From an uncultured Candidatus Melainabacteria bacterium (GTDB taxonomy: Bacteria; Cyanobacteriota; Vampirovibrionia; Gastranaerophilales; Gastranaerophilaceae): a DNA stretch of 64,000 bases. Under the pieces are notes generated by a model that had not been told where the DNA came from, searched no databases, and was given only the letters and a program-made list of their open reading frames with translations. Where the stretch lies: contig CAKUXD010000002.1 of the NCBI GenBank assembly GCA_934699705.1, positions 51,177-115,176 of the forward strand. Direction: 5' to 3'. Positions within the stretch are counted from its first letter, which is position 1. Every line of letters begins with the position of its first letter. The position numbers and the translations under genes are program-made. This document shows, piece after piece, positions 58,039 to 64,000 of the stretch.

Positions 58039-59180
58039 CTTCTATTAATTTTTTTATTAATCGCCCAAATTGCTAATTTAAAATATAGAACACACAAGAA
58101 AATAAGCCATAAGAAGTCATATTTTACCTGCCAAAAAGTTGCGTTCATTTGATTAACCTTGATTATTCCATCAACACCACAAGTTGCAGGAATAAAGAAA
58201 GAAAATATATTCACAAGCGTAGGAATTGCCTCTCTTGGCCAAATTAACCCTGGTAAAAATATAAATATTAAAGAAGTTACGACCAATACTAAAAGCGAAG
58301 ATTCTCTTTTTCTAAAGAAATATGATATTGTATGTGAGAAAAATGCCGCACCATAAAATAATGGAATTAAGAGCAATAACAAGGGCAATAAATTATAAGA
58401 CATCGGATACACAACTATTGCCGGATAAATTATAAAATAAAATATTGAATAGAATAAATATAGCAAAACATAGGCTGTACTTCTGCCAAACAAAGTTATT
58501 GCGGTATCTTCTTTTTTAAGGCAGTACCTTTCTTTCAATTCTCGCCTTGTACCTTGCATTAAACCAATACCCACGAGCAAAGTTTGATGAAGAATAAGTA
58601 TTAAAATTACTGGATAAACGTAAGTTGCATATCCGCCAGCAGGGTTGTATAGAGGGACAGAAACAAATTCAAATGGCTGATTTAAGGTCATCGCTATTTG
58701 TTTTGGCACACCTTGTTTTAACAGTTTACCAATCTCTATTTTTGCACCAAAATAGCCTGCTGTTTGCAAAATACCAGTATAAACAGTTTTATAAATTATT
58801 AAATAACTTGAATCTGCATACATTGAAACAGTTGCTTGTTTCCCGCGTTTAATATCTTTTTCAAAGTCTTTTGGAATTACAACATAACCTTTTATTTTAC
58901 CCTGATAAAAATGCATTTTTGCATCATTTATACTAAGTGGAGCTATTGTAACCTCGCAGGAATCTGTCGCATTCAGATTTCTGACAAACTCTTGCGACAT
59001 TGACGAACCGTCAAAATCAATAACTCCAATAGGAACATCTTTTATTACCTCTGTTGAATATGGAAACATATAAAATATTGAATACGCAACTACACCAATA
59101 ATCATTATCAGCATTGCGCCTGATTCATGAAAAAAGTGAGCATATTCATCTTTTATGATACCCAATAATTTTTTCATCAT
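58035..59180 (-). CDS. ABC-2 type export permease, second copy
   Basis: 381 aa from ATG 59180 (ATGATG overlapping the upstream stop). Six helices with a large extracytosolic domain between TM1 and TM2: VPIGVIDFDGSSMSQEFVRNLNATDSCEVTIAP... GKIKGYVVIPKDFEKDIKRGK. C-terminal membrane part contains PVILILILHQTLLVGIGLMQGTRRE and the LPGLIWPREAIPTLVNIFSFFIPATCGVDGIIKVNQ segment of YbhR/YhhJ-type permeases. Fourth gene of a TetR-TolC-HlyD-permease operon. Confidence 0.88.
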   Translation of the reverse strand: MMKKLLGIIKDEYAHFFHESGAMLIMIIGVVAYSIFYMFPYSTEVIKDVPIGVIDFDGSSMSQEFVRNLNATDSCEVTIAPLSINDAKMHFYQGKIKGYVVIPKDFEKDIKRGKQATVSMYADSSYLIIYKTVYTGILQTAGYFGAKIEIGKLLKQGVPKQIAMTLNQPFEFVSVPLYNPAGGYATYVYPVILILILHQTLLVGIGLMQGTRRELKERYCLKKEDTAITLFGRSTAYVLLYLFYSIFYFIIYPAIVVYPMSYNLLPLLLLLIPLFYGAAFFSHTISYFFRKRESSLLVLVVTSLIFIFLPGLIWPREAIPTLVNIFSFFIPATCGVDGIIKVNQMNATFWQVKYDFLWLIFLCVLYFKLAIWAINKKINRS

Positions 59181-60340
59181 AATTGATACCACCTGCTTTC
59201 GTCTAATGCAAGTTTTTTCAATCGAATTAATGCTAACAAACCGATTATTGATATTACAGACAACGAAATTAAATGTTTTATATCGTAAATCATCGGAATA
59301 TCTCTTAAAGATTGGTCAATCATCACCTGAACCCAATAACTTAAAGGTAAAGTCGAGCTATAAGCCTTTGCTATCCATGGCATTGCCATTACTGGAAAAG
59401 TTACACCTGCAAAAGCAAAACCCATTGCCACATAAAACGCTGCATTACTTAATCCATATCTAAAATTACCGTTTATTGAAATAAAAATTATAGCAACACA
59501 AGAACAAGCAAAAATAAACAACAATGTCGAAAGTATTCCCATAAATACATCTCCTGAATACGGTATTCCCATAAATCCAAAATATATTCCGTACAAAGTC
59601 GCAAACAAAGTTATAAAAATTATCAAATATGGAATTAATTTACCAAAATATGCCTTAATTATTGAATTATCACTAACCCTTAACCACTCTTTTGTTGTAC
59701 CATACTTAAATTCTGTTCCTAAGGCCCATAAAATCGTCAAAATCAAATGAATTTGCAATATATGACCAAAGGCAACTATTGATAAAAAATATTGATAATT
59801 GAAATAAGGATTTGAACGAACATGTTCATTAACCCGTATCAAATTTGTTTGTTTTAAAGCAACGTCCATTGGCAAACCTCGTTTTGAACGCATTGTCGCG
59901 TCCATTCCGACTATCATCGTCTGAACAAGAGTTGTAACATCTTTGGAGATAATCCCGCCTATTAAAATTCTTTGATTGTTATAATAAAATAATAATTTTG
60001 GTTGTTTTAATCTATAAATATCCCGCTGAAAATTCTTCGGAATAGCGACAAATCCATAAACCTTGCCTTCTGTAAGCAAGTTTTTCCCTTCATCAAAACT
60101 TGTTACAAGATATTTCACATTACACGACGGAAGCGACTCCAAATCCCGAACAAACATTCTTGAAAAAGCCGAATTATCCTCATTTAAAACCGCTATCGGT
60201 AAATTTACTGGTGAACCTTTTGAAAAAATTAAACAAATCAAAAGACACATCACCAAAGGCATTACAAAAGAAATCGTCCAAAATAACGGTTCTTTATAAA
60301 TTCTATGGATTTCTCTTTTTATTATTTTTGCAATTGCCAT
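59177..60340 (-). CDS. ABC-2 type export permease, first copy
   Basis: 387 aa. Same layout as its neighbour: MAIAKIIKREIHRIYKEPLFWTISFVMPLVMCLLICLIFS, extracytosolic VNLPIAVLNEDNSAFSRMFVRDLESLPSCNV ... EGKVYGFVAIPKNFQRDIYRLK, C-terminal FPVMAMPWIAKAYSSTLPLSYWVQVMIDQSLRDIP, as in YbhS/YhhJ. With the second permease it forms a heterodimer. The ATP-binding subunit is missing from this operon. Overlaps hlyD by one base. Confidence 0.88.
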   Translation of the reverse strand: MAIAKIIKREIHRIYKEPLFWTISFVMPLVMCLLICLIFSKGSPVNLPIAVLNEDNSAFSRMFVRDLESLPSCNVKYLVTSFDEGKNLLTEGKVYGFVAIPKNFQRDIYRLKQPKLLFYYNNQRILIGGIISKDVTTLVQTMIVGMDATMRSKRGLPMDVALKQTNLIRVNEHVRSNPYFNYQYFLSIVAFGHILQIHLILTILWALGTEFKYGTTKEWLRVSDNSIIKAYFGKLIPYLIIFITLFATLYGIYFGFMGIPYSGDVFMGILSTLLFIFACSCVAIIFISINGNFRYGLSNAAFYVAMGFAFAGVTFPVMAMPWIAKAYSSTLPLSYWVQVMIDQSLRDIPMIYDIKHLISLSVISIIGLLALIRLKKLALDESRWYQL

Positions 60341-61284
60341 TATTTAATTTTCTTCCAATCGAATAAAGCACTCATGCCTGCTCTTAAATCGTTAATAGGC
60401 TCAACTGGAACTGCTCGAACCTCGAAAGTTTTCATATCAAAATCGCCTTTTGCTTTCGTTGCTCTCCAAGTTGCAAAATTACCCATTACAGAAATGTAAT
60501 TTACTCTAAATTTTATAGTATCTTTGCCTACTGCAGGAATTTTTACGTTTAACTCTGTACCATTTTTGATTTTTGTCAATAAATCCTCTCTTAAATTGAA
60601 AGTAACCCAACAATCGTTGTTATCAACAACAGTTACAATCGGATAACCTGCACCGACTAATTCACCTTCTTCAACCGTAATCTCTGTAATTACACCATCA
60701 ATTGGTGAAACAATTTTATTTTCTTTTAAATATGAATTAACTTCTGCATTTGCACCTTGAGCACGTTTAACATTTGCCATAGCTGAAGCCTTATCTTCTA
60801 CTCTGCTACCTGTTACAAGCATATTATAATTATCTTTTGCAGCTTGATATTTTGCTTGCGCCTCATCAAGTTTTTGAGTAGGTATAACACCTTCTTTATG
60901 TAATCTGTTTAATCTGTCATAAGTCTTTTTAGCCAAATCATAAGAAGCCTTTGCCATTGCAATCTGTTCACTTCTTGCACCATTATTAACTTTATCTTGC
61001 TGTGCCAAAGCAAGCGCTAATGTTGCATTAACCTGTTCTGCTTTAGCGTCAATTTCAGGTGTATCTAATTCAATTAAAACATCTCCCTTTTTAACATTAT
61101 CACCTTTTTTAACATTTATTTTTAACACCCGACCTGTAAGTTTTGAAGATAAATCCACAGTTTTAACTTCAACTTCACCCTGTAAAAGCATTGTATTTGC
61201 GTGCATATAAGCATATACACAACCAATTAATGCCGAAATACCTGCAAATACTAATGTTAATATGATTATTGCTTTTCTTTTCAT
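60340..61284 (-). CDS. HlyD-family membrane fusion protein
   Basis: 314 aa. N-terminal membrane helix (about 5-28). Lipoyl-like half-motif VKTVDLSSKLTGRVLKINVKKGDNVKKGDVLIELDTPEIDAKAEQ; coiled-coil hairpin about 75-170; second lipoyl half VSPIDGVITEITVEEGELVGAGYPIVTVVDNNDCWVTFNLREDLLTKIKNGTELNVKIPAVG. It bridges the permeases to TolC. Overlaps the permease gene, 11 bases after tolC. Confidence 0.92.
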   Translation of the reverse strand: MKRKAIIILTLVFAGISALIGCVYAYMHANTMLLQGEVEVKTVDLSSKLTGRVLKINVKKGDNVKKGDVLIELDTPEIDAKAEQVNATLALALAQQDKVNNGARSEQIAMAKASYDLAKKTYDRLNRLHKEGVIPTQKLDEAQAKYQAAKDNYNMLVTGSRVEDKASAMANVKRAQGANAEVNSYLKENKIVSPIDGVITEITVEEGELVGAGYPIVTVVDNNDCWVTFNLREDLLTKIKNGTELNVKIPAVGKDTIKFRVNYISVMGNFATWRATKAKGDFDMKTFEVRAVPVEPINDLRAGMSALFDWKKIK

Positions 61285-61295
61285 TTTATCCTCGC

Positions 61296-62693
61296 TTAAT
61301 ATCTTTCTTCTTTTGATGTTGTTATAAATTTCAATATAGAATTTGTATCCCCATTAGTCTTTAATAAATCTGCTAATGTAACGTCATAATTATAAATTGA
61401 ATTTAATCTTTCTATCTTAACCTTTGAAAGCATCATCTGCGCATCTGTTACCTGCAAAGATGTTCCAAAACCCTCTTTAAATGCTAAAGTTGCAGTCCTT
61501 AACGCCTCTTGTGCATTTTCTATTGATTTTGAAGAACTGTCATATTTTTCTTTATTCTTCATTAATTCTTGATATTGTTTTATAACAAGACTTTCAAGGT
61601 TAAATTTTGCATCTGCAATCTCAAAATCTACCATTTTTCTTTCACAATTTGCAGCTTTAACATTGTTATATCTTGATAACCCATCAAACAACAACCAGTT
61701 TGCACTTCCGCCAATACCTGCCCTCGGTGCAGCTTCCGATAAATGACTTGCCGCTGCGATATCAAACGCAAATAAACTTATTGTCGGAGAATAATTCGCA
61801 ACTTCTGCATGATATTTCGCATTCATTGCCTTCTTTTTTGCCTCTAACTGCTTTAACTGCGGATTGTTTTGCAAAACATTTTCCTTCATCGCAGACAAAT
61901 CAATTGTACTATCGTTATAAACAAACAAGAACGAAATTGGCTCAATATAAATATTTTTTAAATTCGCATTATCTGCCTTAATTAATGTCTTTAAACCTTC
62001 TTCAATTACATTTGCGTCCCTTAATGATGCCTTATAATCACGCATTGCATCTTCGTAAGCAACCTCAGCATGTAATCTTTCTGATTTTGAAATAATACCT
62101 TCTTTTTCTAATAATCTCGCGTCTTTTAAATGTTGTGCAATTCCATCTGCAACTTGTTTTCTAACACTTACAACATCTCTTGCAAGTCTTAAACCATAAT
62201 ATCTTTTAACCAGTTCCAAGGTTAAATTATCTTTAATTTCTCTATATTTTTCGTTTGAAGCCTCTAACTTCGCCCTAGACGCAGCATGATTTGATAATAG
62301 CTTACCGCCAGTAAAGATATTCCAAACTGCTACTCCACCTGCTGTAAATAAATTTTGATCCTGAATTAAAGTTTGCGCCCCAAAAGAAATTGGACCAAGC
62401 GGAGTTACCATCGAACCACTTGAATTTAATGTTAAATTATCATTAAAATGAATGTACGTAGCATTTAAACCTACCGTTGGAAAAAATTTCCCTATCGCTG
62501 CTCTTTTTTCATATTTACTTTTATTTATAGCCTCATTATAAGCCTTTAAAGCATTATTGTTTTCAAGCATTAATTCATACGCCTGATTAAACGTCAATTC
62601 AATATGCTCAATTCCGCCCTTTTTAACTTCTGACCCTGTCGCTGTGCCTGATATTAAAAACATAAGTAAAAGTATGCTAAAAACCTTTTTCAT
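61296..62693 (-). CDS. TolC-family outer membrane efflux protein
   Basis: 465 aa. Signal peptide ends GTATGSE-like. Two OEP repeats: LTFNQAYELMLENNNALKAYNEAINKSKYEKRAAIGKFFPTVGLNATY and LQQNPQLKQLEAKKKAMNAKYHAEVANYSPTISLFAFD with helical hairpins. It forms the exit duct, with HlyD and permeases in the same operon. Abuts tetR (one base gap). Confidence 0.9.
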   Translation of the reverse strand: MKKVFSILLLMFLISGTATGSEVKKGGIEHIELTFNQAYELMLENNNALKAYNEAINKSKYEKRAAIGKFFPTVGLNATYIHFNDNLTLNSSGSMVTPLGPISFGAQTLIQDQNLFTAGGVAVWNIFTGGKLLSNHAASRAKLEASNEKYREIKDNLTLELVKRYYGLRLARDVVSVRKQVADGIAQHLKDARLLEKEGIISKSERLHAEVAYEDAMRDYKASLRDANVIEEGLKTLIKADNANLKNIYIEPISFLFVYNDSTIDLSAMKENVLQNNPQLKQLEAKKKAMNAKYHAEVANYSPTISLFAFDIAAASHLSEAAPRAGIGGSANWLLFDGLSRYNNVKAANCERKMVDFEIADAKFNLESLVIKQYQELMKNKEKYDSSSKSIENAQEALRTATLAFKEGFGTSLQVTDAQMMLSKVKIERLNSIYNYDVTLADLLKTNGDTNSILKFITTSKEERY

Positions 62694-63269
62694 TTATACC
62701 CCTACCAATCGTAAAAATCTTTCAACTATTTCATCAATTTTATCTATCAAATTATCTTCTTCAAAAGAATATTCAATATAATTGTTTATAATCCCATCGA
62801 AAATACTCGCTAATAAATATGCTTCATTGTCATCTACCGATTTAATCTGTTTAATAATCTCAGCACAATATTCATAAACCTTCGCCATAGGGTGTTCTTT
62901 CCTGCGAGAAATCCCTCGCAAAAACAATTGATTGTTCTCCATATAGCCTTTGATTGTTGTTTTGTTTTTTTCAAAATATTTTATTTTGTATTCAACAATC
63001 ATTTTTAACTTACCCACAGGCTCATTTGGAACTTCACAATGATTTTTAATATCTGAATATGCCTTATCAATAATTGATTGCAACCAAGCCAAAAATAAAC
63101 CCTCTTTTGACTTGAAATACCCATAAATAGTACCAACTCCTATACTTAAATCTTTTGAAATTTTATCAATTTGCGTTTTTTCATAACCCAAAGTTTTAAA
63201 ATATTCATTTGCAGTATCAAGAATAAGTTTTTTCTTTAATTCATCTACTTTTTCATTTAGTTTAGCCAT
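62694..63269 (-). CDS. TetR/AcrR-family regulator of the export operon
   Basis: 191 aa. N-terminal HTH: KKLILDTANEYFKTLGYEKTQIDKISKDLSIGVGTIYGYFKSKEGLFLAWLQSIIDKAY, the TetR pattern with GVGTIYGYFKSKEGL. The rest is helical and would hold the effector site. It is the first gene of the operon with tolC, hlyD and two permeases. It likely represses the operon until an exported compound binds. Upstream sequence TTCTATT...AATAGAA could be its operator but is too AT-rich to call. Confidence 0.9.
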   Translation of the reverse strand: MAKLNEKVDELKKKLILDTANEYFKTLGYEKTQIDKISKDLSIGVGTIYGYFKSKEGLFLAWLQSIIDKAYSDIKNHCEVPNEPVGKLKMIVEYKIKYFEKNKTTIKGYMENNQLFLRGISRRKEHPMAKVYEYCAEIIKQIKSVDDNEAYLLASIFDGIINNYIEYSFEEDNLIDKIDEIVERFLRLVGV

Positions 63270-63356
63270 ATCAGAATTTTATTCCAATTCAGAATGAAAT
63301 TCTATATTAAAAATTTAATTCTTTACATTTGTAAACAATAGAATATTAAAAGCAAG

Positions 63357-63396
63357 TAAAGCGGGCGGATTTCGTAACCGAAATCCGCCCGCTTTA
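63357..63396. terminator. Bidirectional terminator
   Basis: An 18-bp perfect stem with GCGGGCGGATTTCG in each arm and a TAAC loop, flanked by TAAA and TTTA. It lies 14 bases past the purine nucleoside phosphorylase stop on the minus strand and about 90 bases before the tetR start; it prevents read-through into the export operon. Confidence 0.9.
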
Positions 63397-63409
63397 TTAT
63401 TTATATAAA

Positions 63410-64000
63410 TTACATACCCTTAATAATTTCAAGTAATAATGATTTAAACTTACTTTTTGCAGCATTTGCAGCTTCAATAACTTCTTGGTGAGAAAGAACT
63501 TCACCAGTAATACCTGCAGCCGCATTTGAGATACAGCTAATACCAAGAACCTTAATACCGCAATAATTTGCAACCATAGCTTCTGGAACAGTTGACATAC
63601 CAACTGCATCAGCACCTAACAATTTAACCATTTTTGTTTCAGATGGAGTTTCGTAGTTAGGGCCTGTAAGCGCCATATAAACACCTTTTTTCAAATTGAT
63701 GTCTAACTTTTTAGCCGCAGACATTGCAATTTCCTGCAAATCTTTTTTATAAACTTCTGTCATATCAGGAAATCTTGGTCCTAAATCTTCATCATTTGGT
63801 CCGATTAATGGATTTACATGCATAAAGTTGATATGATCTGTAATTAACATCAAGTCTGATGCATCAAATTCTCTATTAATGCCACCTGCAGCGTTTGTTA
63901 CGATTAAGTTTTTAACCCCTAATTTTTTGAATACTTTAACAGGATATACAACTTTTTGAATTGGGTGTCCTTCGTAATAATGGAAACGTCCTTGCATCAT
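63410..64000 (-). CDS. Purine nucleoside phosphorylase, 5' end beyond window
   Basis: The 196 visible codons lack the true N-terminus (about 75 residues are missing; the ATG at the edge is internal). Family blocks: MMQGRFHYYEGHPIQKVVYPVKVF, LIVTNAAGGINREFDASDLMLITDHINF, NPLIGPNDEDLGPRFPDMTEVYKKDL, LTGPNYETPSETKMVKLLGADAVGMSTVPEAMVANYCGIKVLGISCISNAAAG. This is the trimeric PNP (PunA) pattern with Glu, His and Asn of the purine site. It salvages inosine and guanosine. Confidence 0.93.
   Translation of the reverse strand: MMQGRFHYYEGHPIQKVVYPVKVFKKLGVKNLIVTNAAGGINREFDASDLMLITDHINFMHVNPLIGPNDEDLGPRFPDMTEVYKKDLQEIAMSAAKKLDINLKKGVYMALTGPNYETPSETKMVKLLGADAVGMSTVPEAMVANYCGIKVLGISCISNAAAGITGEVLSHQEVIEAANAAKSKFKSLLLEIIKGM

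Noticed and set aside
1..64000. tRNA, rRNA, CRISPR, insertion sequences
   Set aside because: No T-loop-like GGTTCGAATCC, no regularly spaced repeats with spacers and no transposase-like protein were seen; absence by eye is not proof.

Overview
The window is AT-rich, densely coding DNA from a diderm, flagellated bacterium. The combination suggests a Melainabacteria / Vampirovibrionia (Gastranaerophilales-like) member, the non-photosynthetic sister group of Cyanobacteria. The evidence is an Omp85/BamA with only three POTRA domains (the cyanobacterial layout), Skp, Kdo genes, P- and L-ring flagellar proteins, type IV pilus proteins with FTLAE-type prepilin sites, a MinCDE system, and several small families I associate with this lineage. 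The taxonomic call is inference: no rRNA or other marker RNA is visible. I saw no tRNA, CRISPR array, prophage or insertion sequence.

Layout. 1-5.0 kb (minus): an edge-truncated GH77-like glucanotransferase, a soluble FlhA-C-like protein fused to a DUF4177-like domain, then skp and bamA. 5.2-11.2 kb: an orphan MalG-type permease, a STAS-like protein, an unknown protein, a CsoR/CDF metal-efflux pair with a clear operator and promoter, two tandem XRE regulators, and comEC. 11.2-18.9 kb: structured intergenic RNA, a phosphodiester glycosidase-family protein, a pilin-like gene whose leader carries a G10 tract and heptamer repeats, two exported proteins, then fliW-csrA-TPR, an ACT protein and an HD-GYP response regulator. 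18.9-24.0 kb (minus): amino-acid:cation symporter, glycosyltransferase, small membrane protein, ligA. 24.3-32.7 kb (plus): the flagellar operon slt-flgF-flgG-flgA-flgH-flgI-flgJ-X-flgN-flgK-flgL. 32.8-33.8 kb: a flagellin-architecture protein behind a sigma-28-like promoter. 33.9-42.1 kb: SPOR protein, PfkB kinase, GGDEF regulator, metW, yihY, nrnA, dciA-like, rpoD-type sigma, rlmB, nadA. 42.2-51.7 kb: pilMN fusion, pilO, radical SAM, STAS-like, kdsD-kdsC-queD-uppP, an orphan DNA methylase and a cupin-tailed unknown. 51.9-64 kb: mutL, minCDE (minE with a very long charged tail), a structured region before a small Cys-rich protein, hpf, a GT2, a tetR-tolC-hlyD-permease-permease export operon with no ATPase gene, and a truncated purine nucleoside phosphorylase.

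How it fits together. Motility is the main theme: rod, ring and hook-filament junction genes, the FliW-CsrA switch, chaperone FlgN, a candidate sigma-28 late gene and an orphan FlhA-C paralogue that could act on chaperone docking. Envelope biogenesis (BamA, Skp, KdsD/C, UppP, MinCDE) and type IV pili (PilMN, PilO, pilin-like protein, ComEC for DNA uptake) form the second theme. The strongest oddities are the apparently phase-variable pilin leader, the FlhA-C/DUF4177 fusion, several leader RNAs with competing pairings, and a recurring promoter layout with a -10-like hexamer exactly six bases before the start codon and no Shine-Dalgarno, which suggests leaderless mRNAs.
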